A stretch of DNA of 64,000 nt from Mucilaginibacter terrae (GTDB lineage Bacteria; Bacteroidota; Bacteroidia; Sphingobacteriales; Sphingobacteriaceae): NCBI RefSeq assembly GCF_031951985.1, contig NZ_JAVLVU010000001.1:4278001-4342000 (forward strand), given 5' to 3'. The translations under genes were made by a program, and so were the position numbers. Numbering within the stretch: the first letter of the stretch is position 1; each line of letters starts with the position of its first letter. Positions 42,800 through 51,161 of the stretch are shown in pieces. Below the pieces are notes generated by a model. The model did not search any database, was not told where the DNA came from, and saw only the letters and a list, made by a program, of their open reading frames with translations.

Positions 42800-43351
42800 G
42801 TGAAAATACATATTGTGGGCGCATCATGCGCAGGTTCAACCACCTTGGGTAACGCCTTATCTGCCCAAACCGGTTTACCGTATTTTGATACCGACTTTTA
42901 CTTTTGGGAGCCATCCGAAATACCTTTCACTATAAAGCGCGACCGCGATGCGCGAATAACAATGCTTCGCGATGCTGTTGCTTTACACCCTAATCATATA
43001 ATTGGCGGCTCGCTGGTAAGCTGGGGCAATGAATGGTTAGCTGCCTTTGACTTAGTGGTGTTTTTGTACGTTCCACCCGAAATACGAATACAAAGGTTAA
43101 AAAACCGGGAGTTAGAACGCTACGGCGACATAATTTATACTGATCCTGAACGCATAAGCGCCTATCAAAAATTCCTCGAATGGGCAGAGGCTTATGACAC
43201 CAATGCCCCAACCGGTCGCTCCTTGCATGTACACGAAGCTTGGTTGAGCAGGGTTACCTGCCCGGTATTGGAGATAAGGGGCGATACTACCGTTGCCGAA
43301 CGGGTTGAATTGATCCTTAATAAAATGAAAACCATCAATCCACCTCAATAA
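42800..43351 (+). CDS. Adenylate-kinase-like P-loop protein
   Basis: The 183-residue protein starts with a P-loop GASCAGSTTLGNAL, followed by 'PYFDTDFYFWEPSE', an adenylate/shikimate-kinase-like nucleotide-binding layout, and a helical part with 'LVVFLYVPPEIRIQRLKNREL' (in parts). Proteins of this type phosphorylate small molecules; the substrate is unknown. Start is GTG at 42800. Cys in the P-loop in place of the usual Gly/Pro is slightly unusual. Confidence 0.7.
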   Translation: MKIHIVGASCAGSTTLGNALSAQTGLPYFDTDFYFWEPSEIPFTIKRDRDARITMLRDAVALHPNHIIGGSLVSWGNEWLAAFDLVVFLYVPPEIRIQRLKNRELERYGDIIYTDPERISAYQKFLEWAEAYDTNAPTGRSLHVHEAWLSRVTCPVLEIRGDTTVAERVELILNKMKTINPPQ

Positions 43352-43390
43352 ATTAACATTCGCTTGAAACAAGGTAAAGTCTATTATGCT

Positions 43391-43398
43391 TAACTTTG
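43391..43398 (+). promoter_or_regulatory. Candidate -7 box (TAACTTTG) for ispG
   Basis: Exact TAnnTTTG match about 33 bases before the ispG start. A TTG at 43364-43366 lies 24 bases upstream, longer than the usual spacing. Confidence 0.45.
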
Positions 43399-43431
43399 TG
43401 TGTTTATATAAAGCTATTTTTTGCGCATATG

Positions 43432-45564
43432 ATGAATGCTGAAGCTGTTAAAGTGCTGCCCGGACAATATTGTAACTCATTAACCCAATACTCGCGTTTT
43501 GTAACTCGCGAGGTTACCATTGGCGATGTGCCCATGGGCGGCAATAATCCTATTCGCATACAAAGCATGACCACTACCGATACCATGGACACCCTTGGTA
43601 CCGTAGAGCAAACCATCCGTATGGTTGATGCCGGTTGCGAGTATGTGCGCATAACAGCCCCCAGCATTAAAGAAGCCAACAATTTAGCCGAAATTAAAAA
43701 GCAATTACGCGCCCGCGGTTACAACGTTCCCCTGGTGGCCGATATTCACTTTACGCCCAACGCTGCCGAAGTAGCCGCCCGTATTGTAGAAAAGGTGCGC
43801 GTTAACCCCGGCAACTATGCCGATAAAAAGAAATTTGACGAAATAGATTACACCGACCTGCAATACCAGGGCGAGTTGGACCGTATCTTTTCAAAGTTTA
43901 CCCCGCTGGTGAACATTTGTAAGGAGTACGGCACTGCCATGCGCATTGGTACTAATCATGGTTCGTTAAGCGACCGTATTATGAGCCGTTATGGCGATAC
44001 CCCACAAGGTATGGTAGAATCGGCCATGGAGTTCATCCGCATGTGCGAGGCGCTTAATTACTATAACCTCTGCATCAGCATGAAGAGCAGTAATCCGCAG
44101 GTAATGGTGCAAGCCTATCGCCTGCTGGTGGAAACCATGGTAGCCGAAGGCATGAACTACCCGCTTCACTTAGGCGTAACCGAAGCCGGCGACGGCGAAG
44201 ACGGTCGCATTAAATCGGCCGTGGGTATTGGTACTTTGTTGGAAGATGGCCTGGGCGATACCGTCCGCGTTTCTCTAACCGAAGAACCCGAAGCCGAAGC
44301 CCCGGTAGCTATTGCGCTGGTGCAGAGATACTCAAATAGAGTCAAGAATCAAGAGCCAAGAATCAAGACAGGAGAACTCACAACTGACCCATCGCAGGTT
44401 TTTTCCCCCTCTCCTTTGGAGAGGGTCGGGGAGAGGTTTCACAACCCCTACGAATACCAAAAACGCTCCACTTTCGAAGCCAACGCTTTCATTGGCGGAC
44501 ACATGGTGCCTCGTGTGGTAGTTGATTTGAGCAACCGTAACTTAAAAGATCCATCGGTACTGAATGATGCAGGGTACCTGTATTCGCCCGGCTTGGATAA
44601 ATATAACATGGCCGATCAGTCGGTTGATTTTGTTTACCTGGCCGATAACCTGCCATCTTTTACCTTTCCGGGTAACCTAAAGCAGTTGTATAATTACAAC
44701 ACCTGGTTAACGCTTGCCAATAAAAAGAACTGTCACCCGGTATTTACTTTGGGTGAATATTTAGCCGGTACCGATCATTCATCAGCATTAAATTTAGTGC
44801 ATATAAAACCGGCCGATTTTAACGCCGAGCAGTTTAAACAATTAGCACAGGATGAAGCATTGGTGTTTGTGTTAGAGACTGATGCCCTGCACGGAATGGC
44901 CGAACAACGCTCGTTCTTCTTCAACCTTACCGAAGCCGGGATGAATACCCCGGTAATTATAAAACGCAGTTATGGCTTTGGAGCGGAGAGCGAGGAGCAA
45001 GGAGCGCAATTGCAAAGTGAAACGCCAAGCGCTTTATCTATAGTGGATGCTAAAAATTCCGAAGTTTTAATCCCCGCTCCCCGCTCTACCGACCCCGTAA
45101 CTCTTCTGCAGCTTTACGCCGCTACCGATATGGGTGCTTTACTGGTTGATGGTTTTGGCGATGGTGTTTGGATCGATGCACCTGCTATGCCTGCTGCAGT
45201 GATCACTTCAACAGCGTTCGGTATTTTACAGGCCACACGTTCGCGCATATCAAAAACAGAATACATCAGCTGCCCAAGCTGTGGTCGTACGCTGTTCGAT
45301 TTACAGGAAACCACGCAAATGATACGCAGTCGTACAAGTCACCTCAAAGGATTGAAAATTGGCATTATGGGCTGCATTGTAAATGGTCCCGGCGAAATGG
45401 CCGATGCTGATTATGGATATGTAGGCGCTGGTCCGGGTAAAATTACGCTATACCGCGGTAAGGAAGTGGTAAAGAAGAACGTAAATACTATAAACGCGCT
45501 CGACGAGCTGATTGGTATCATCCGCGAAGATGGTAACTGGGTTGAGCCGGTAGCTTTAGCATAA
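43432..45564 (+). CDS. ispG: 4-hydroxy-3-methylbut-2-enyl-diphosphate synthase, long three-domain type
   Basis: IspG (GcpE) turns MEcPP into HMBPP in the MEP pathway. The N-terminal TIM barrel is clear ('VTIGDVPMGGNNPIRIQSMTTTDT' in parts, 'PLVADIHFTPNAA', 'LHLGVTEAGDGEDGRIKSAVGIGTLL'). The C-terminal 4Fe-4S domain has cysteines at codons 45271, 45280 (CPSCGR) and 45373 (GCIVNGPGE). Between them lies the extra A* domain of plant- and Bacteroidota-type enzymes. About 710 residues is longer than I expect for this type. Two stretches (about 44331-44450 and 44985-45090) are made of dispersed-repeat sequence read in frame. Start is the second of two ATGs (43429 or 43432). Confidence 0.93.
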   Translation: MNAEAVKVLPGQYCNSLTQYSRFVTREVTIGDVPMGGNNPIRIQSMTTTDTMDTLGTVEQTIRMVDAGCEYVRITAPSIKEANNLAEIKKQLRARGYNVPLVADIHFTPNAAEVAARIVEKVRVNPGNYADKKKFDEIDYTDLQYQGELDRIFSKFTPLVNICKEYGTAMRIGTNHGSLSDRIMSRYGDTPQGMVESAMEFIRMCEALNYYNLCISMKSSNPQVMVQAYRLLVETMVAEGMNYPLHLGVTEAGDGEDGRIKSAVGIGTLLEDGLGDTVRVSLTEEPEAEAPVAIALVQRYSNRVKNQEPRIKTGELTTDPSQVFSPSPLERVGERFHNPYEYQKRSTFEANAFIGGHMVPRVVVDLSNRNLKDPSVLNDAGYLYSPGLDKYNMADQSVDFVYLADNLPSFTFPGNLKQLYNYNTWLTLANKKNCHPVFTLGEYLAGTDHSSALNLVHIKPADFNAEQFKQLAQDEALVFVLETDALHGMAEQRSFFFNLTEAGMNTPVIIKRSYGFGAESEEQGAQLQSETPSALSIVDAKNSEVLIPAPRSTDPVTLLQLYAATDMGALLVDGFGDGVWIDAPAMPAAVITSTAFGILQATRSRISKTEYISCPSCGRTLFDLQETTQMIRSRTSHLKGLKIGIMGCIVNGPGEMADADYGYVGAGPGKITLYRGKEVVKKNVNTINALDELIGIIREDGNWVEPVALA
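44331..44450. repeat. Repeat-like insert inside ispG (E- plus C-type sequence)
   Basis: Bases 44338-44372 are of the E type ('caagaatcaagagccaag') and 44405-44437 of the C type (CCCTCTCCTTTGGAGAGGGT). Both kinds are otherwise intergenic in this window. They are translated as low-complexity residues ('RVKNQEPRIKTGELT', 'SPSPLERVGERF') between the TIM barrel and the A* domain. Confidence 0.75.
44985..45090. repeat. Second repeat-like insert inside ispG
   Basis: A purine-rich arm ('ggagcggagagcgaggagc') at about 44983 and an imperfect complement ('ccccgctccccgctctac') at about 45073-45090 bracket a polar, low-complexity stretch (ESEEQGAQLQSETPS) of the protein. Confidence 0.6.
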
Positions 45565-45569
45565 AAATA

Positions 45570-45600
45570 GAAGGAGACTTGCCTCGCGCTAATCTCCTTC
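45570..45600 (+). terminator. Weak hairpin after ispG
   Basis: GAAGGAGA/TCTCCTTC with a 15-base loop, five bases after the stop. No proper T-run follows, so it is a weak candidate. Confidence 0.35.
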
Positions 45601-45627
45601 ACGTTTCATTAAAACAAAAAATCTTAC

Positions 45628-45927
45628 TTAGTTATATTGAAATGCTACTGCAAGTATGTCTTTGTGATTAGTGTCTGCTCTTTTAGTAATTAGGGCAGCC
45701 AGTATAATATTAAGAGCCTTTTTAATATGATCTTTGGCCGGATTTAGTTTCATATTAATCGCTTCCTCATATACCAGGCGCAGGCTGTCATCGTAAAATT
45801 TAACTAACTGCATTTTCGATCCTTTGTTGCTCTCAATTACCCAGCAGGCTTTTGAGGTGGCAGTTTGTGCATTGGCATAAGTAAAAATTGCGGTGATAAG
45901 GGTCAAGGTTAAAACTATCTTTTTCAT
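45628..45927 (-). CDS. Small secreted protein, unknown function
   Basis: The 99-residue product starts MKKIVLTLTLITAIFTYANA, a good signal peptide, and continues with a short soluble domain ('ACWVIESNKGSKMQLVKFYDD'). The frame extends upstream without a stop, but the ATG at 45927 is the sensible start because of the signal peptide. I recognise no family. It is followed convergently by ispG. Confidence 0.6.
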   Translation of the reverse strand: MKKIVLTLTLITAIFTYANAQTATSKACWVIESNKGSKMQLVKFYDDSLRLVYEEAINMKLNPAKDHIKKALNIILAALITKRADTNHKDILAVAFQYN

Positions 45928-46164
45928 GTTGTGATTTTTAAATTGTGTTTGATTATGTACCGAAGGTAAGCGGCCACTCAAAGTCTCAAAAGCAAAGTAT
46001 ATACAATAACTATTTGCGCAGATCAATGGCAATTGGGAACGTATCAATGCCGTTGGTGTAAAAAAAGTGCAGCTTAACGTAACAAATAATGCCGTTTGTC
46101 GACTGTACCGTGTAGTTGGTAGCAAAATTGGTCACCTAACTGTAATTGCTTGTAAATTAGCTTT

Positions 46165-47301
46165 ATGAAAACCTGGCTTGATCTTAAAATTGGCACCTGG
46201 CCTCTTAAAAGGGTTACACTGCACGTGGCATTTTGGGTTATAGTGTACTTTATGTATACCGGTCTTTACGCTATTCAGCTTACATACGCCACTTCAATTC
46301 GCAACAACCTGTTTTATATACCGGTTCATATGTTTTACTACTACACGCTGGCATACTGGTTGGTACCCCGATATCTGTTTAACGGGAGGTATATAAAGTT
46401 TGAGATATACCTTATACTGCTCATGATAGTATCGACCCTAATAAGCCGGCTGGTTGGTATTTATATTGCAAACCCATACATTTTGCAACACGAACATCCC
46501 TCCGATTGGGGTTTTATTGAAGAGCAAAAATGGCCCCTGCATAAACAATTGTTTAACCTGTTAACCTTTGTTAATGCCTGGAAAGCTATGAATATGGTGG
46601 TATGGTTCGCACTCGTACTCAAAATGGTAAAACTTTGGGCCGAACGTAAGCAAGCTGCCTTGCAAGCCGAGTTGAATGCTTTAAAAGCACAGGTACACCC
46701 TCACTTTTTGTTCAATACGCTTAATAACTTGTATGCGCTAACGCTATCCAACTCACCAAAATCATCGCAGGTAGTGCTGGGTTTATCAGATATTTTAAGG
46801 TACATGCTGTACGAGTGTAATACAGAAAACGCATCGGTTAAGCAGGAGGTATTGGTGTTACAGCAATACATCAGCCTCGAAAAACTGCGTTATGAAGACC
46901 GCCTGGACTTGAATTTCACTATTGAAGGTGATTTGGAAAATAAGTTCATCGCCCCGCTTATTATGCTGCCTTTTGTTGAAAATGCCTTTAAACATGGCAC
47001 CAGCGAAAAGCAGGGCGATGTATGGATCAACATAAATTTATCAGTAAGTGGTAACCTTTTAAAATTTAAGGTGTCTAATAGTAAACCGGATAGCTCACCG
47101 GCTGATGCGCAAAAGCACCATGGGCATATTGGTCTGCAAAACGTTAAAAAACGACTTGAATTGCTTTATCCATCGGCCCATCAGCTCAAAATTTTTGACG
47201 ATGATGATGCCTATCTAATTGTATTAGAACTTGAACTTAACCCACAAACCAAACCACAGCCACAATTAGCACCCCATGAAAATACGTACGCTGATAGTTG
47301 A
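46165..47301 (+). CDS. LytS-type sensor histidine kinase
   Basis: The 378-residue protein has four or five N-terminal helices (about 18-38, 48-66, 80-100 and 136-155) and a His_kinase domain with phospho-acceptor His180 in HPHFLFNTLNNLYAL. A HATPase domain follows ('PLIMLPFVENAFKHG', 'GHIGLQNVKKRLELLYP'). There is no separate periplasmic domain. Such kinases pair with LytTR regulators, as encoded next with a 26-base overlap. The signal is unknown. Confidence 0.92.
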   Translation: MKTWLDLKIGTWPLKRVTLHVAFWVIVYFMYTGLYAIQLTYATSIRNNLFYIPVHMFYYYTLAYWLVPRYLFNGRYIKFEIYLILLMIVSTLISRLVGIYIANPYILQHEHPSDWGFIEEQKWPLHKQLFNLLTFVNAWKAMNMVVWFALVLKMVKLWAERKQAALQAELNALKAQVHPHFLFNTLNNLYALTLSNSPKSSQVVLGLSDILRYMLYECNTENASVKQEVLVLQQYISLEKLRYEDRLDLNFTIEGDLENKFIAPLIMLPFVENAFKHGTSEKQGDVWININLSVSGNLLKFKVSNSKPDSSPADAQKHHGHIGLQNVKKRLELLYPSAHQLKIFDDDDAYLIVLELELNPQTKPQPQLAPHENTYADS

Positions 47302-48007
47302 TGATGAACCGCATGCCATTGAGGTAATTGATAACTATTTGACCAATTTTAGTGACATTGAGGTTATGGGTAAATGCAATGATGCCATGCAGGCTTTCCG
47401 CATGTTGCAGCAAAAGCAGGTAGACCTGATGTTTCTGGATATTAAAATGCCCGGCATTAACGGTACCGATTTGCTGCGAAGTATTAAAAAACCGCCCAAG
47501 GTTATTTTTACCACTGCCTACAGCGAGTATGCGTTGGATGGTTTTGAACTTAACGCGGTAGATTACCTATTGAAACCTATCCCGTTCGAACGGTTCTTAC
47601 GGGCAATGGATAAGGTGTACCAATTGAACGATAGCAAATCGGGCGTACAATTAGTGCACGAAAATCTCCCGGCCAATACAGATGCTTTTTTATACCTCAA
47701 GGTTGACCGTAAAACCATCAAGCTCAACATAAACGACATTTTGTGGATTGAAAGCCTGCGCGATTATGTAAAAGTGGTAACCGCTACCGAGGTATACATC
47801 ACTAAACAAAAAATAAGCTTTTTAGAAGAGATGCTCCCCGAACGCCGCTTTGTGCGTATACACCGTTCGTTCATCGTATCCATTAATAAAATAGGTTCGT
47901 TCTATTCGGGAGCTATTGAGATAAGCGGGCACGAATTGCCCATTGGCCGTAATTACAAACAAGATTTGCAAAAGCGGTTGCGGATGGAAAATATGCATTT
48001 TAGTTGA
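47276..48007 (+). CDS. LytTR-family response regulator
   Basis: Receiver domain with Asp9-Asp10, phospho-acceptor Asp55 in LMFLDIKMPG and conserved Lys in 'AVDYLLKPIPFERFLRA', followed by a LytTR DNA-binding domain ('ILWIESLRDYVKVV', 'ERRFVRIHRSFIVSINKI', 'LPIGRNYK'). It is the partner of the overlapping kinase gene. Its 3' end overlaps the end of the convergent TonB-C gene by eight bases. Confidence 0.93.
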   Translation: MKIRTLIVDDEPHAIEVIDNYLTNFSDIEVMGKCNDAMQAFRMLQQKQVDLMFLDIKMPGINGTDLLRSIKKPPKVIFTTAYSEYALDGFELNAVDYLLKPIPFERFLRAMDKVYQLNDSKSGVQLVHENLPANTDAFLYLKVDRKTIKLNINDILWIESLRDYVKVVTATEVYITKQKISFLEEMLPERRFVRIHRSFIVSINKIGSFYSGAIEISGHELPIGRNYKQDLQKRLRMENMHFS

Positions 48008-48653
48008 TCACTATCGGAATTGTATAAGCGGCTCTTACGCTTTTGCCATTTAATTTTGCCGGTGTCCATTTAGGCGATAGTTTAAGTACTCTGATTATTT
48101 CTTTGTCAGCTTTTGAACCTATGCTTCGCAATACTTTAAAGCTTGAAAGTTCTCCATTTTTTTCTACCATAAATGAAATGATTTCTCGCCCCTTTATGCC
48201 TGCTATGCGGTCGGTATTTAATGTTTTTAAGATAAATTGATGAAACCTATCAAATCCTCCGGGAAATGAAGGCATAGTCTGAGGTTCTAAAACCATTCCA
48301 TTAATTGGAATATCCTCAGGTTTTGCTTTATTGTGATCTTTGATTTTGATGGTTTGAGCTTCTGCTTTTTTAAAGAAGAAGTTAAAACCTATCAGCACTA
48401 AACCTACTGATACCCATTTTTTCCAAAAAGGGGCTTTCATACTTGAAATTTGGTTTTGTGTAAAGTGACCACAAATGCTATAATCGTTTTCGGCCATTAC
48501 CGCCCTAAACTCCTCCACCTTACTATTGGTAAAATCATGAATGGTTTTATTGCACTTATTGCAATGACGGCCATTTGGAGTTGGCGCCATGGCATCCCAG
48601 TTTTCGGAACAGGTGAAGCTGAGTTTGACGTTCGTAATCTGATTTTCAGCCAA
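48000..48653 (-). CDS. Zinc-ribbon-like, membrane-anchored protein with TonB C-terminal domain
   Basis: The 217-residue protein has a cysteine-rich N-terminus ('FTCSENWDAM', 'GRHCNKCNKTIHDFTN', 'SICGHF') that could bind a metal in the cytoplasm. One membrane helix follows (about 80-97), then a TonB C-terminal domain ('GREIISFMVEKNGELSSFKVLR', 'SPKWTPAKLNGKSVRAAYTIPIV', in parts). TonB-C domains usually contact outer-membrane transporters. There is no ExbB/ExbD here and no TonB box linker, so energy transduction is not certain. A close relative of the TonB part lies just upstream (48702). Confidence 0.75.
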   Translation of the reverse strand: MAENQITNVKLSFTCSENWDAMAPTPNGRHCNKCNKTIHDFTNSKVEEFRAVMAENDYSICGHFTQNQISSMKAPFWKKWVSVGLVLIGFNFFFKKAEAQTIKIKDHNKAKPEDIPINGMVLEPQTMPSFPGGFDRFHQFILKTLNTDRIAGIKGREIISFMVEKNGELSSFKVLRSIGSKADKEIIRVLKLSPKWTPAKLNGKSVRAAYTIPIVIN

Positions 48654-48701
48654 GGCAGTTAAATATTAAAGACGTTTGTAAATGAAATCTGCAGGGTAGC
48701 A

Positions 48702-49166
48702 TTATTCCTTAGTTGTAAAAACAATTGGCACTGTGTACTGCACCCGTACTTTTTTTCCATAGGATTCGCCTGGTTTCCATTTTGGGGAAGCCTTCATTAC
48801 ACGCAGGGCTTCTTGTTCCATAGCAGGATGAGGTATTCGTCCTATTGCTTTCATATCGGTAAGGCTACCGTCACGGTTTACAACAAATGTAATGTTGACA
48901 CGGGCACCACCAACATCGGCTGCTGCTACAGGGTATTTTAAATTTGCTTTGATATATTCTTGAAACTTAATGTAGCCGCCCGGAAACTCAGGTAGTTTTT
49001 CAACTGAAGTAAAAATGGTTGTTTCAAGTTCTTGTTTAGTTAGTTTTTGATCCGGAATTGGCTCATCAATCCGCACAGACTGAGCTATGCTGCTGTTTGT
49101 TAACAGGCATAAAACTAATATTACAGCTATTGTAAACAACTGATTTGAATAAGGTTTTAATTTCAT
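48702..49166 (-). CDS. Secreted TonB C-terminal-domain protein
   Basis: The 154-residue product has a signal peptide (about 1-28, ending SIAQ) and a single TonB-C domain ('LPEFPGGYIKFQEYIKANLKYPVAAADVG' in parts, 'VNRDGSLTDMKAIGR', 'ALRVMKASPKWKPGESYGKKVRVQYTVPIVF' in parts). Unlike classical TonB it has no membrane anchor; such free domains are frequent in Bacteroidota. It is 48 bases upstream of the anchored TonB-C gene, probably in the same transcript. Confidence 0.8.
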   Translation of the reverse strand: MKLKPYSNQLFTIAVILVLCLLTNSSIAQSVRIDEPIPDQKLTKQELETTIFTSVEKLPEFPGGYIKFQEYIKANLKYPVAAADVGGARVNITFVVNRDGSLTDMKAIGRIPHPAMEQEALRVMKASPKWKPGESYGKKVRVQYTVPIVFTTKE

Positions 49167-49334
49167 ATTACAAGTTTATTGGTTCTAAGCTACTAAAATA
49201 CTTTATTATTAAAAACAATGTCATTTAAGCAATTATTTCTCGATGATGCTTATCCTGTCATCCTTTTTACACAATCTGTAAAATTTAAAACCCATGGGGT
49301 GATTACAGGGTTATCCAATAAAACAATATAACCC

Positions 49335-51074
49335 ATGGCTAAAAATGTAGCAGAACAGGTAGTTGATATGCTTGCCAACGCAGGTGTAAAAAGAATATAT
49401 GCAGTAACCGGTGATAGCCTTAATGAGATTAATGATGCTGTGCGCCGCAGCGACGGTAAAATACAATGGGTACACATGCGCCATGAAGAGGCCGGTGCCT
49501 ATGCAGCTGCCGCCGAAGCTGAATTGAATGGTATTGCCTGTTGTGCAGGCAGCAGCGGTCCGGGCCATGTGCATTTAATTAACGGTTTGTACGATGCCCA
49601 CCGGGCTGGTGCGCCAGTAATTGCCATTGCCTCCACCTGTGCATCACACCAGTTTGGTACCGAATATTTTCAGGAAACCAACACCATAAAACTATTTGAC
49701 GATTGCAGCCATTACAACCAGATAGCCGTTACACCTAAACAATTGCCCCGTATGTTGCAGGCGGGTATTCAGTACGCCATCAGTAAAAAAGGGGTGTCGG
49801 TAGTTGGTTTGCCGGGCGATGTTACTTCTATGGATGCCGAAGAAGTGCTTTCATCTACCACTAATTACTATGCCGAACCGGTTATACGCCCTGCCGATCA
49901 GGACTTGCAAAAGTTAGCGGCGCTAATTAATGAGAGTGAAAAGATCACCATTTTTTGCGGTATAGGTTGTGCCGATGCGCATGATGAAGTAGTTGAGCTC
50001 TCCAAACGTATAAATGCCCCGGTAGGCTATTCTTTCCGCGGAAAGATGTTTGTGCAGCATGATAATCCTAATGAGATAGGTATGACCGGCTTGCTGGGCC
50101 TGCCATCGGCCTATCATAGTATGTACGATTCTGATTTGCTGATATTGTTAGGTACCGATTTTCCGTATGAGCAATTTATGCCTACCGATTGCAAAATTGT
50201 GCAGGTAGATGTGAAGCCCGAGCGTATTGGCCGCCGCGCCAAAGTTGATCTGGGTTTGTGCGGAAAGATAAATGATACGCTGCAAGCATTATTGCCACTG
50301 CTGCCTCAAAAAACTGATGATAGCTTTTTGCAGGATCAACTTGATTTATACAACAAGGTTAAAAATAACCTGCAAACCTATGTAGAAGACAAAGGTACAG
50401 CCAATACTATACACCCCGAATATGTGGCAGCTACCATTGATAAACTGGCTAACCAGGATGCTATTTTTACGGTAGATACCGGCATGTGCTGTGTTTGGGG
50501 AGCACGCTATATTAAGGGTACGGGTAAACGCAGCATGCTGGGTTCGTTTAACCATGGGTCGATGGCTAATGCTATGCCGCAGGCTATTGGTGCGGCCCTG
50601 GCTTGCCCCGACAGGCAGGTGGTGGCCTTAGCTGGCGATGGCGGGTTATCGATGCTATTAGGCGATTTAGCAACCATATCGCAATACCAATTGCCCATTA
50701 AAATTGTAGTATTCAATAACCGCTCGTTAGGTATGGTAAAGCTGGAAATGGAGGTAGCCGGCTTGCCCGACTGGCAAACTGATATGCACAACCCCGATTT
50801 TGCCCTACTTGCACAAGCTATGGGTATAAAAGGCGTAACGGTAACCGACCCTGAACAAGTAGAAACTGCCCTGCGTGATGCCTTCGCCCACAATGGCCCG
50901 GTATTGCTCAACGTAATGACCGACCCCAACGCCTTGGCTATGCCACCCAAACTGGAATTTGCCCAGGTAAAAGGTATGGCCTTAACCATGTCAAAATATA
51001 TATTGAACGGCCAGGCAGGTGAGGTTTGGGATACCATAAAAGCTAATTACAAGCACATTAAGGATGTATTGTAA
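49335..51074 (+). CDS. poxB: Thiamine-diphosphate-dependent pyruvate dehydrogenase (quinone), PoxB type
   Basis: The 579-residue protein follows E. coli PoxB closely as I remember it: 'AGVKRIYAVTGDSLNEI', catalytic Glu51 in RHEEAG, 'CAGSSGPGHVHLINGLYDAHR', 'GYFQETN'-type motif ('EYFQETNTIKLFDDCSHY'), 'GLPGDVT', and the ThDP/Mg motif GDGGLSMLLGD with 'VVFNNRSLGMVKLE'. PoxB oxidises pyruvate to acetate and CO2 and passes electrons to quinones through FAD at the membrane. The C-terminal helix ('NGQAGEVWDTIKANYK') may serve in membrane binding, as in E. coli. It is a stand-alone gene closed by a strong terminator. Confidence 0.9.
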   Translation: MAKNVAEQVVDMLANAGVKRIYAVTGDSLNEINDAVRRSDGKIQWVHMRHEEAGAYAAAAEAELNGIACCAGSSGPGHVHLINGLYDAHRAGAPVIAIASTCASHQFGTEYFQETNTIKLFDDCSHYNQIAVTPKQLPRMLQAGIQYAISKKGVSVVGLPGDVTSMDAEEVLSSTTNYYAEPVIRPADQDLQKLAALINESEKITIFCGIGCADAHDEVVELSKRINAPVGYSFRGKMFVQHDNPNEIGMTGLLGLPSAYHSMYDSDLLILLGTDFPYEQFMPTDCKIVQVDVKPERIGRRAKVDLGLCGKINDTLQALLPLLPQKTDDSFLQDQLDLYNKVKNNLQTYVEDKGTANTIHPEYVAATIDKLANQDAIFTVDTGMCCVWGARYIKGTGKRSMLGSFNHGSMANAMPQAIGAALACPDRQVVALAGDGGLSMLLGDLATISQYQLPIKIVVFNNRSLGMVKLEMEVAGLPDWQTDMHNPDFALLAQAMGIKGVTVTDPEQVETALRDAFAHNGPVLLNVMTDPNALAMPPKLEFAQVKGMALTMSKYILNGQAGEVWDTIKANYKHIKDVL

Positions 51075-51076
51075 GG

Positions 51077-51113
51077 GATAGAAGCAAGAGCTGAGAACCA
51101 AGAGCCAAGAGTG
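51077..51113. repeat. Dispersed repeat, E type
   Basis: 'gaagcaagagctgagaacc' then 'aagagccaagagtg' directly before the terminator of poxB; related to the sequences at 8098 and 44338. Confidence 0.6.
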
Positions 51114-51150
51114 AAAAAGCCGATGATTGAACATAATCATCGGCTTTTTT
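51114..51150. terminator. Bidirectional terminator between poxB and the MBL gene
   Basis: Perfect 15-bp stem AAAAAGCCGATGATT/AATCATCGGCTTTTT with a six-base loop and an extra T. Confidence 0.92.
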
Positions 51151-51161
51151 ATGATGCAAAA

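Noticed and set aside
44331..45090. An intein or mobile intron in ispG
   Set aside because: The inserts are short and lack splicing motifs; they match intergenic repeats instead.
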